A DNA stretch of 64,000 bases from Phytophthora quininea (Eukaryota; Oomycota; Peronosporomycetes; Peronosporales; Peronosporaceae). Under the pieces are notes generated by a model. The model saw only the letters and a program-made list of their open reading frames with translations. It had not been told where the DNA came from and made no database searches. Each line of letters begins with the position of its first letter. Position 1 is the stretch's first letter. Location: positions 550,865-614,864 of the forward strand of contig JAAVTG010000064.1 of NCBI GenBank assembly GCA_011947345.1. The letters run 5' to 3'. Of the stretch, positions 44,245 to 55,099 are shown piece by piece. The translations under genes were made by a program, and so were the position numbers.

Positions 44245-44753
44245 TCAATTGAGTATTGGAGAATGAGCGATGAGGAGCGCTCTGCGATGATAGCAAGCCA
44301 CGCACACAACAACATGATGCATTTTTGTACTGTTCGAAATATACATGTGTACCTTCTTCCCAAGTGCAATGCGATGCCTTTCCTGCGCTCGACCGGCTGG
44401 CAAAACCTCGGAGAAGGTTCACGATGGGCATGCAACGCGGCAACGCTCTATGTCGACTCGGATTAACAAATAATATTAATCGTAGTGTTAGTAAGGTATT
44501 AGTAACAGCGATAATGGCAAGAACGTCTTGCTGGGGACGGCACCCGACAAGCTTCCAACACCAACACCAATGTCGTATTCGTTGTTGATGAAGATCTAAT
44601 CCATTACTTCAAGTACCATGCCCACGTGGTTGTCATGGCTTAAGTGATCAGGCAACTTTTAGTACGAGCGATTATAGTCAACACAGCAAACTGCCTGCTC
44701 CCACATGACATTTCGGAACACTTTGTGGGTCTCAGACTGCGGCAGCCACAGAA

Positions 44754-46037
44754 TTATACCTTGGTCCAAATGGCGCCAAGGGCGTCGATCTCATCGCCGT
44801 CTCGGCCGTGGAAAGCGCTAAGTTGAAACCCGTCCGGGGCAGACACCGTGGCGCTATCGTCCGTCGTGGTCCCCCGAAAGAGTGTTGCCCAAGCTGGTGG
44901 TGAACTTGATGTAGAAAATGCGCGTGTGGCTGTTGTACTTGCCCCAATGCGCCTCCATCTTGGTGACATACTCGCCAGCGGACAGTGTCAAGGTTTTCGC
45001 GGTCCCGCCTGTTCCGCCGTGGGAGAACGTCGTAGTCGTGGGCGCCGACACCGTCACACTAACGGCGTCCACTCGGGACCCTGCTCGGATCGTGATCGAG
45101 CTCACCGTTTGCCCCGCTGCGGCGGACGCGACATCCGTGAACTGGTCTCCGTGTGGCCCGCCCACGGCGTTACTCAAGCGGATCGCTTCATTGAGCGACC
45201 ACGAAAACGTCGACGACACCGGCGGGTGGTCGGAAAGCATATCGCCGTTGTCGTCGAGGAACGCGGCGTTCTCGTTGTTCCAGTTCTCGAGCGTCAGGGT
45301 GAGGTAGTTGTTGCCTCGGAACAGGATCTTGTCGACGACTTCGCACGTGTTGGTCATATTGCTCTCTTCGCACACGATGGCATCGGCTCCTTTCGTCGGG
45401 TATACTCCGTTGCGAACGTGCTGGACCCAGCCGTCCGTCAGGTTCTGGCCTTCGACGAACTCGCGGATGGTGTCGAGCGACCGGGTGTACCTCGTGTTGG
45501 TGTCGCCCATGACGATCACGGCGTTGTCGGCCGAGTTGTCGGTGATAAACTCACTGAGCTGCTCCAAATTGGACGCCCGTGCTTCTTCGTCGGCGGTGGT
45601 GGTGCCCGCGTCAGTGTGGAGGTTGTACAGGTCGAACGTGACACCGTCGGCCAGTTGGATCTCCAGGAACGTGAAACCTTTTGGCGTCAAGCAGTCGGCT
45701 CCATCAAACGTCGAGCAGTCGTTCCACTTGGTGCGGGTCAAGTCGGTGGTGTTGCTGAACGAGAAATTGGACAGCGTGTTGAGACCGTCGCCGAACGGCA
45801 CCCGCCGCTCGTGGCGGTGCGGTACTGGTGCGAGTTCTCCGAGTAGATGTAGGCGTGGTAGTTGAAATCTTCCTGCACGTTGACGACGTCCCAGTTGCTG
45901 ATGCGGCGGCCGATCTCGACGCTGTTCTCGGACGGATTGCCACTCGACAGCAGCTCCGGCAGCCCCGCCACGTTGAAGCTCATGACGCTGAACGAGCTCT
46001 CGACCAGAGACCGCAGCATTTCTAATACTATAACCAC
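44754..46037 (-). CDS. EEP-jacalin paralogue, two frameshifts
   Basis: A tandem paralogue of the preceding gene in the same orientation, with the same catalytic series: M-S-F-N-V-A-G-L-P, V-N-V-Q-E-D-F-N-Y-H, Y-N-L-H-T-D-A-G, V-M-G-D-T-N-T-R and L-S-D-H-P-P, then the jacalin-like domain ending A-L-G-A-I-W-T-K-V with no Gln tail. Single-base shifts sit in a C run near 45800 (paralogue: one more C) and a G run near 44875. The 5' end is uncertain; M-L-R-S-L-V-E-S near 46020 is the first plausible start, possibly after an intron. The pair is separated by about 0.5 kb without a gene. Confidence 0.75.
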
Positions 46038-46220
46038 TTGAGCTGGAGACGGTCACTTGATGAATGGCTTTCAAATGGCAAGACATCTTGGTGAGCACTG
46101 CAGCCCCGACAGACACTGCAACGTGGTGGAGACCGTTGCAAACGCGCAGTGTCCGATTCCAAAAGAGTCCGATTAGAGTTTTTATTCGACTAAAATATCA
46201 CGAAAACATTCTTTGAGCAG

Positions 46221-49200
46221 ATGGGCGTGCAGAATCTGTGGGTGTTGCTGGCGCCCGTGGGGCGGCAGATCGAGCTCGAGTCGCTGGCGGGGCAGGTGCT
46301 GGCCGTGGACGCCAGCATCTGGCTCACGCAGTTCGTCAAGGCCATGCGCGACGACGAAGGCAACATGATCCGCAACGCGCACTTAATGGGGACGCTGCAC
46401 CGTGTAGCCAAGCTGCTCTTCTATGGGGTGCGGCCTGTGTTCGTATTCGACGGCCAGACGCCCGAGATCAAGAAGCGCACGACCGCCAGACGACGCAAGC
46501 GGCAGGAGCAGCAGAGCGCCAACCTCAAGCACACGGCGCAGCGGATCCTACTGAATAGACTAAGACAACAACAGCAAGAACTTAAGAAGACTGGAGCAGC
46601 TCAGCCAAGTGCTGTAGCTCCTGGAGTTAATTTACCAGTCACTGAGGAGATTCAGGAGGCTGCAGAGGAAGAGGAAAAGAGTGAAGAGAGACAACAAGAG
46701 ACTGACGAAGAAGAAGGAGAGCAATTGACACTGGAAGACATTGAGTTGGACACTTCCAGACTCAATAAGATCGACCTGCATGCGGTGTTTTCATTGCCGC
46801 CACATTTACAAAAGGATATGATCCAGAAGATCCTACGAGACAGGAGACAGGAGGTGAGAGACCAGTTCATCCCATTGGCAGGCAATCCGGAAGCGTATTC
46901 GCATACACAGATCTCGGCCTTCTTGGAGACCAGTGCGTTGAATAGACGTATCGAAGCTGCTAAGAGGCAGAAGAAAGACGAAGAGATGCAGCAGCAGGGA
47001 GACACCGGATTGGGGCCGGGCCAACGCATTGACTCAAACAGCAATAGGTTTTATATCTACCAGAAGGATGAGGAACACAAACAGTCGGAAGACCGAGAAG
47101 AAGACGTAGTGGCGGAGATTGAACAGACTGATGCAGCGGAGAGAGACGCAGTTGCGTGTTCTGAAGTAGTGGATAAGGGCCATAGTGCGTTCAAAGCGAT
47201 CGATAAAAGACCGCTGTCTGAATTCCCTGGCGGCAAAGCGGGACAAGTTCCTGATGCCTCTGCGATGGCCGTCACGGATGCATGGATTGCGCGGCATCAA
47301 GTCCGGGTAAAGCAAGAGCCCATGCTTGCAATCGAGAAACTTCGACGCAGTAAAGTCCAACCAGAAGAGATTCCTACTACTGTACCTGCTGACGACCCGA
47401 AACTAATTCCTGTGAGTGACGTCTCCGTCTCCGTGAAGCTTGATGATATGGACCCGGAAGATATGGCACGTTTAAAGAAGCTGTTCCCGGCACGGCGGTT
47501 AACCCTGCCGAAGCGAAGCCTTTAGAAGCTGATGAAGACGAAGACGTTGACTGGGAAGAGGTGCCAGCTACAAGTAACACGAGTGCTCCCTCTGAGCCGA
47601 AAGGTGACATTGACGATGCAGAAGAGAAACAATCGGCTTTATTGTCTTCGAGTGTCGTAAATAATGTACTCAGTGAGAAAGATGAGGATGAGGAGATGGA
47701 GTGGGAAGATGTACCGGCTGAAGCTGGATCCGATAAGCCATCATCAAGCCAGGCCGTGCTTGATCAAGATGCGGCCGTGCTTGATCAAGATGCGGCCGTG
47801 CAGCATCAAAATATTGCCTCAGCGATTACGGAAGCGCTGCAAGAAGAGAACATCGAAGAGCAATCTGTTGATGAGGATGGCACAGACGAATTGTTTTTGA
47901 ATTTGAAGAATGAAATGGAGGATGCGAAGGCGCATGGAGATCTTGACCTCCTGAAGGACGAGGCGTTAAAATCTGCTATGGCTACCGCCTCAAATCTCAC
48001 GTACGTTGGCAAAATTGCAGGGAGGAACGCGCTTATCGGACTAACTCCAAACTCTATTGTATGCAGGCAATGGGCAGCCGGAGCGGTTCGAAGAGCTTTA
48101 GAAGCGCACTCGCTGCAACATGGACATCACCGATCTCCAGTCGCAGCAACCGAGGTACGTACTACCTCGCAGTTTACTTCCGAGAAGGGTTCAGCAGAGG
48201 CTCCAGTGGAAGTCTCAGATGATGAAAACGATTCCCAATCTCCGTCACCCGCTACTAAAACTCCAGAAGTAGTCGAAATAGACGAGGGCAATGAAAGCCG
48301 CCCGAACGATACCGAAGAAGATGATAGTAATCGACGGCTACAAGCTGCGCTGGCTGCTTCGATCGCTGAAGAGAAAGAAGAGGCTGGGGATCAACGTGTT
48401 CGCTACCTTCAGTACACACAGCCTAGTGAATCTGCACCAACTGCGGCGGACAAAGTTCAACAAGAAATGGATGCAGCTGCTCTGCAACAAGAGCAGATCG
48501 AGTTGAGGAAACTCCGTAGTCGACAACTGCGCGACACAGAAGGGATCACTGACGAGATGGTAGCGGAGGTTATGGCACTGTTGCGTCTATTTGGTGTGCC
48601 GTTCCTAGTCAGTCCAATGGAGGCTGAAGCGCAATGCGCGGCATTAGAGCAGCTTGGTCTCGTCGACGGAGTGATCACTGACGACAGCGATATCTTCCCA
48701 TTCGGTGGACAGCGTGTGTACAAAAACATCTTCCACCACCAGAAATTTGTCGAGGCCTTCTCAGCGCAAGACATCGCGCGAGAACTGGGCTTTTCTCGCG
48801 AGCAGATCATCGCGATAGCGCTGTTGTTAGGTAGTGACTACACGGACGGAGTGCGCGGTATTGGCATCGTCAACGCAACGGAGATTGCAGCAGCCTATCC
48901 GGGACTTGATGGTCTTCGTGAATTCAAGGAGTGGGTAGGCTCCTTTGATGTGAGCGAGGAAGCTCAACGCTTAGCCTCAGCTGGCTCGAAGAAGAAGAAA
49001 AGCAAAACATCTAGAGGCAAACACAATGGATCCGACGACGAAGATGAGGAAAGTGAAGATGAAACAATTCGAGAACGATTCCAGCGATCTCATGCCAGCG
49101 TGCGACGCAAGTGGGAGCTTGGCGACGAGTTCCCGAGCAAACAAGTAGTGCAAGCGTACATGTCTCCTCAAGTTGATCGTTCGGAAGCTCGCTTTTCGTG

Positions 49201-49513
49201 GAGCGCACCGGATTTGGCAGCGTTGAGGAATTACTGTGCGAATGCATTTGGATGGGACCAACTGAAAAGTGATGGGGTGTTGAAGCCTCTGGAAGAGAAG
49301 GCCAAGATGGCAGCAGCCAACAGTGGTCGCCACATACAAACGCGGCTAGATCGGTTTTTACGAGTTACGACGACCAAGTCCACTACGCCAAGATCAAAAG
49401 CAAACGTCTGCGATCTGCTGTCAACCAAGGAACAGGGACCAAGAAGAAGGCGGGCAAGAAGCAGCGGAAGTAAGGATGCAGCGCATATTATGACCATAAT
49501 ACCTCCTACTTGA
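46221..49513 (+). CDS. XPG/Rad2-family structure-specific endonuclease (one frameshift)
   Basis: The N-terminus M-G-V-Q-N-L-W with V-A-V-D-A-S-I-W-L is an XPG-N domain (residues 1-100), followed by F-V-F-D-G-Q-T-P. A long acidic spacer (110-750) typical of XPG/ERCC5 follows. The XPG-I domain is near 48560-48720 (F-L-V-S-P-M-E-A-E-A-Q-C-A, D-G-V-I-T-D-D-S-D), then the helix-two-turn-helix G-S-D-Y-T-D-G-V-R-G-I-G. The catalytic acidic residues are present. Near the C-terminus, Q-T-R-L-D-R-F-L resembles a PCNA-interacting (PIP) box. About 1,097 residues is in the XPG range. XPG cuts 3' of lesions in nucleotide-excision repair. The only break is one base in a C run near 47490, where the two halves join naturally, so it is probably an error. 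Confidence 0.9.
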
Positions 49514-50725
49514 GACCATGAATGGTGGCGCTGGAACCCCCACCGATCGATGATCCTGCGCCTGTGTGGTTGCCTTCTCCCACCGTGAAGGTGGTGACTC
49601 CTCCCGTTGCTTGTGCCGCAGCAGCAGCGGCAGCTGCTGCTGCTGCTTTCTTCTGCGCTCTCTGCGCATCGATACGTCCTTGGACGATTGCTGTAAAGTC
49701 CGTCATATAGGCGGCGACGACATCGAGGTCGATCTGTGCGCGTTGGCCGTGATGAATCACATCCGCCTCTGAAATACCATTAGAGTTCTTTGTCCCAGAC
49801 ACTGTCGATGCTGCTGCGGATCCCCCAGCAGCATTCCCCACCGGAGCCTTCGTCGTTGCTAGATTGGTTGTTACTTTGGGCGTGATAGCTGCCTTCGACG
49901 TGCTTCAGAATTTGGCCATGAATGCCGCTGGTGCATCGCTGCAGAAGGTTGCCGATGGCCATGATAATTTGGCCCAACGCTAACGTTTTCTGCGTCGTAG
50001 CACGAAGACTTGCATCCGTCTCGTGCTGCAGCCGCACTGCTTGGATTTCTTCGCGCTCCAGTGCTCGCTGAAGAGCGGCGATGCGGTTGTTAAAGGTCAG
50101 TATCTCGTTCGCGCGTTCCTTCTGGAAGGCGGAAAATTCAAGCCGCTTGGTCTCGCTCTCCTCCTCGTGAGTGATTTGGTTCCGACTCAAGTCACGGTTG
50201 GTCTCACGTAGCGTGTGGTAGCGATTCACTAAGTCGCTCACCTCTGGGTAATCCTCTGGCACAGCTTCCTGCACGAACTCCAAGTAGCGGGTGTATTTGA
50301 GATGGTGTCGCACTTGAGCTCCAAGGGCGTCGCTTTCACGCTGAAGGGCTGCCAACTGAACCTGCAGTCTCGCCACCTCTTGCTCCTTGTTCATCCGCTG
50401 CTTCACTTCATCACTAGCGCGTTTAACTGCTCGGTTGCGCTTGGACTCGTTCTCCTGCAGGAACTTGTTAAACTTGATGAGGGATTCCTGCAGCTCCAAG
50501 TCTTTTGCGGAGTCCCTCCTCACGACGATGGAAGGCGTCTTCGCGACGAGCAAACTCCTCTTTCTGAGCGTCCAGAGCTTCCTGCACTTCAAACATTTGC
50601 CGACGTTTCTCCAGCAACCGCGTTGCAGGCGAAACGTGATCGAGCGTCAAAGTCTGCGGCATCTTCGACCGATTCATGATCATGGAGGCGCCGGCGCTGG
50701 TCAGCGCGCTGCTACGAGGCTCCAT
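49506..50725 (-). CDS. CCDC42/CFAP73-like (DUF4200) flagellar coiled-coil protein, frameshifted
   Basis: From the Met at 50725 the frames give S-P-A-T-R-L-L-E-K-R-R-Q-M-F-E-V-Q-E-A-L, then K-D-L-E-L-Q-E-S-L-I-K-F-N-K-F-L, Y-T-R-Y-L-E-F-V, and N-R-Y-H-T-L-R-E-T-N-R-D-L. This is the conserved order of the CCDC42/CFAP73 (MIA2) family, which supports inner-dynein regulation in the 96-nm axonemal repeat. A low-complexity Gly/Ala tail ends at 49506. Breaks are in an A run (about 50513) and a G run (about 49838). A longer start at 51004 would overlap the divergent WW-ankyrin gene start, so I prefer 50725. It fits an organism with flagellate zoospores. The gene is convergent with the XPG gene, their stops overlapping by a few bases. 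Confidence 0.8.
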
Positions 50726-51002
50726 GATGCTTTCCGCTAACGACGGACAGGCAAACTGCAACTGCTGCAAGTTGCTCGTTATTTTCGTCGACCACTTGGA
50801 GATCTTGAAGCGTCGCAGTAGATTTTTGTTCCGCTGTTGTGGCGCTACGTGAGACTTGGTCTCAGTATCCAAGAAGCACTGGCTGGAAGGACGCTTCCGA
50901 GTTTTCATGCGAATCGCCGAGGTGGCAGGAGGCGCAGAAGCTGTAAACAGACCGACGAGAGAAGAGCAAAAGACCCAGGACAGTACCAATACTACTGCGG
51001 CC

Positions 51003-54000
51003 ATGACGTTGACACCAAACGAAGAGATTGCTGCGTCTCAGGAAGGCGCGGGAGGCGGTGGCAGCGAATGGTCGAGCTCAAGAAGAACGGGAAGAAGAGC
51101 GAGAAACGGACCTGGTCGCCACAATCCAGAGGCCCAAGCCACTCGCGAGGAGCTTCGAGTTGACACCAGGCCTCCTATCCAAGTGGATAGTTATAGGTTA
51201 AGTGACAAACGTGAAGAAGAAGATCGAGAGGCTGTGCGAGATGCCAATCATACTAGTAGTGGCGAACTGAAGGAACCAGAGGAGCCTGTGATCCCAGTGA
51301 CGGTGAAAACGTCGTTGGAGGCGGAGAAGAAGAATGGGAGTAAAGATGACGAGACCAAGAGCAAGAGGTCGTTGCCTGCGGAGTATGTTCCTGACAAGGA
51401 AGAGGGAGAGGACACAGAGGATGACATCGCACTGTTAGAGTACTTGTCAGGTGCTGAGAGTGACTACTACGAGATGGATCGAGCGAGTCGTAAAGGGAAG
51501 ATGGCGATGACCAGACGCCAATTATGTCGCTGTCTCCGAGATCGCACGATGAAAGTTTGGGGACGCCAGGAAGCCCAGGGGGCTCCTGTCAGTTGAGGAA
51601 CATGGAGGATTTGGCCTCTCGCCGATACGTTACACGACCGTCACGCGTCGCACGATGGTGCATGCCCAAGAAGCGCCCCGTCAGGCGTCGACTCTTGTAA
51701 CTGAGTCGCCACCAGGTTTTGACTCTGAGGGGAAAGCAACTGACGTCCATGGAGTCGCCGAGACAGCAGAAGTCAAACAAGCGGCACATCCGACGTCTCC
51801 GCAGCGAACAACTCAACCAGGAGCTACAATCCCAGAAGGAGAGAGCGACTGGGTCACATTCGAGACGGAAGAAGGCGTTCCTTACTACTACAATCGTCGT
51901 ACGCAGGAGTCGCAATGGACGCTTCCAGGGTCTCGTACGTACACTACAGAAGAATTGTTTGAATTTGTAGCGGTCCATGAGCTGTCAGATAGTGAAGGCA
52001 GACAGCTTAGTATCATGCTACATTCTGGGATGGATCTGCAAGCAGTAAATGCTGAAGGCCTCACAGCTTTACATGTTGCAGCCAAGAAGGGAAACGAACA
52101 AGCCGCTGCGTTACTCATTTATTACGGTGCTAAGGTGGATGCCCGCGCACTTCGAGATGACGCTACTCCACTCATTTTGGCTTGTCGTTGCGAGAACGAA
52201 GACATTATCAAGATGCTGGTCGAAGCGAATGCTGCTCTCTCTGCGAGTGATAGCAACGGGGACACAGCACTTCACGTGGGTGTTCAGACTGGGAACGATG
52301 ACCTGGTCATGTTTCTGCTAAATGTTTGCGACCATGCTCTAGTGAACCAGAAGAATAACGACGGAGAATCCCCTCTGCATATTGCAGCAAAGTATGGCCA
52401 CATTGGCATCGTCCGAAACTTGTTGGCGTATGGTGCTAACACAAAGAGGAAGACGCACAGGGTCGAACTCCGTTGATATTGAGTATTTTGGAGAACCATG
52501 TGGAAAGTGTCCAGCTATTACAGAGTGTGGAAAGTACTTCGACTCTGGCAAGCGCGCCAACGCCGGCCACGCCGGCTGCACCAGCCTATTACTCGTTGAC
52601 GAACGTGCCCGATGTACGACAAGGGTCTAATGGAGATCGAGACGCCTTGGCAGTCCTCCATTCATACCTTTTCCAGCTTCTAGCTAGCCATTCTGCAGCT
52701 GAGGCACAGACTGTTTATCAGCTTGTCGAGGATGTGAGGGGACAGCTTAGCGGCTTGAGTTCGAGCTTGCAGGTTAAAAATCGAATTCTGTATAGTGAGG
52801 TAGCATCACCATACTAACTGTACTTTGTGTCGACAGGCGTCGAACGCTCGAGAGGCACATTATCGATCTCAAATTGATGAGGCATCTTCAGTATTGGCAT
52901 CGACAACTGAAGAGCTGAAGCAGGTTTGCGATTTAAAAGCATTTGCTGCTCCTGTGATGGTTTTATAACTTGCAATGTTTTATTTTGTAAAGGAAAAAGC
53001 GCAGCATGCGGAGGTTCAGAATCGATTAATGGCCCGTGAACTGGAGCTAGACGCGAGTGGTGTCTCTCATCTTGCACTGACGTCGCGCTGCGAGCTACTG
53101 GAATCGATAGCTCGTAATGCTCAAGAAAAATTAGGAAGAGAACGTCTAGAGCACTCACGCTATGAAGACGCCATGCAGGAGCGACTCCATCAAAGCTTGG
53201 AGGAAAACGCGACTGTCATCGAGTCGTGTCGACAGCTCCAAGCCAAGTGGAACGGCCAGCAGTCTGACAAGCGCTTGCTTCATCGCGACAGCGAGGGACT
53301 GTATGAATCGGGCCACTACGCTAGTGACCAAGAACCCGTTAATGAGAATTACCGCGCGGCTACCGCAGACAGCACGGCGAGTTATGGGTCAGGAAACCAA
53401 CTACGAGAGCGACTACCGAGTAATCAACAGCAACAGCATCAGCTCTACTACAGCTACCAACATCCACCGGATCAATATCAGTTCGACAATGCCCCGAGGA
53501 TTCGGACACTTTACCACCACTCGAAGACGATCCTGACGAGGTTCCGATGCACAAGGGAAACTCTCCTCCGGCCTCTCCATCTCGTGTGAATGCTGTCTGG
53601 AACCGCTTCTTTGAGAACGTTGGCCACGCTGGTGATGAGTCAGTATCCGCAGCCCCAGCGACCCACAATATCCCGAAGTAGGGCGAGCCGCCAGCCCGTA
53701 TCCTGCGAGCTCGCTCGTATTCGACGCTGTCCGAAAGAGCGAGCTACAAAGGCTGCAAGAAATGCTTTTGAGAGGCGTGTCCCCCAACCAACGAGACATT
53801 GCGGAGAAGGGCACTCCACTTCATTTGGCGTAGGCATTGTGCTGCTTCGCTGGCCCTTGTTGAAGCTCATTGTTGCTATTGCTGTGCACGTGTAGGTGCG
53901 AGCTGGGCGATATCGACTCGGTGATGCTCATGTGTGAATTCGCTGTGGATCTCGAAGCTCGAGATGAAACGGGAACACCCCACTGCTGGCAGCATGTCTG

Positions 54001-54947
54001 CAAGGCAACTTCGACTGTGCTAAGTTCCTACTGCAAAGTGCCGTCAGCCTCCGCACCGTAAATGAGAACGGCGACTCGGCGTTGCATCTAGCTGCTTGGG
54101 ATGGCAGCATCGACTGCGTCACGATCCTGCTGGAGTACGGGATTGACCCGATGACAAACAATCGCTTCGGCCTGACAGCTCTGGGGAACATGAAGACCCG
54201 ATCCCCAATGCGACACAAATTCGATGACTTGCCCGATGGCCACCCCATGCGCAGAACATTGGAGCTGTTGGAGAATGCCGAACAACAAAAGCGCCAGGTT
54301 AGTAAAACATGCGCAGTAACTGACTAGCACACACACACTAACATGGAATCGTTTTAACCAGGCGACGGAAAATCAATCGCCACCGAAGCAAGCTGTTGCT
54401 GAGCAGCCATCCCAGTTGACACGACAAGAAAGCAGCGACAGCTCGTCGAATCGATCGTCTTGGACGGTAAGTTTTACCCTTCCAGTGTCCACAATTCTGT
54501 TTTTCTGAGCGCTTACTGTGGGGATTATAGCAATGGCTGCTTGGCTTCCGTGGTGCGTCTGTCGATGAGCAGATTTCGTCTAAAGCTGAAGGTCGCAAGG
54601 CTGAAGCTGGAGACGCCAGCACTTCGGCAACCACCGCCACCGACGACAATGAAATGGATAGTGAGGACGGCGACGACCTGGCGACCTACGAAGAGTCTCA
54701 AGTGACGCAGTACGAGCCGTTGACGCCTCCGCCAGACATCGAAGAGGCTCTGCGTCGTGCCAAAGCAGGTCGGTTGGTTGATTTGGAGCCGCAGAGTCCG
54801 ATCGCATCCGCTCCGACCCACCCACTCACTCGACAGGATCTGGTGAAACACGCCAATATGAGTCGCAACCCCAAGGCGCATCCGCCGCCAGCACCGTCCA
54901 AAGTTCGATCCAGATACGTTGACACCTTCAACATGCAGTCGTTGTAG
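51003..54947 (+). CDS. WW-domain and ankyrin-repeat protein, multi-exon, frameshifted
   Basis: An acidic N-terminal region leads to a WW domain near 51846-51930 (W-V-T-F-E-T-E-E-G-V-P-Y-Y-Y-N, S-Q-W-T-L-P). Ankyrin repeats follow at 52030-52500 (G-L-T-A-L-H-V-A-A-K-K-G-N, G-D-T-A-L-H-V-G, G-E-S-P-L-H-I-A-A-K-Y-G-H). Then comes a coiled-coil/disordered middle and a second ankyrin set (53720-54180; G-T-P-L-H-L-A, G-D-S-A-L-H-L-A-A-W). The tail is acidic and Pro-rich, ending N-M-Q-S-L. Introns fit in phase at 52773-52836, 52924-52992, 53830-53895, 54298-54361 and 54467-54530. Single-base breaks lie in G or C runs near 51590, 53490 and 53980, plus points near 51500 and 52460. WW domains bind Pro-rich ligands; it is probably a cytoplasmic scaffold (inference). 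Confidence 0.75.
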
Positions 54948-55099
54948 TTGTAGTAACTCAAAATATGACGTTAGCGAGTCGTATCCGGAATATTGCAGTT
55001 CAAACCCAATATTCGGCAAATCGACGACGCGTCGCTTGCTCGCACTCCCCAAAGAAATCCACCGCAGCTGAGCCCGGCGTGGGGAAGAAGATCGTCGCC

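Noticed and set aside
50837..51004. N-terminal extension of the CCDC42-like protein to 51004 as a signal-peptide protein
   Set aside because: It would overlap the start of the divergent WW-ankyrin gene, and a flagellar axonemal protein should not carry a secretion signal.
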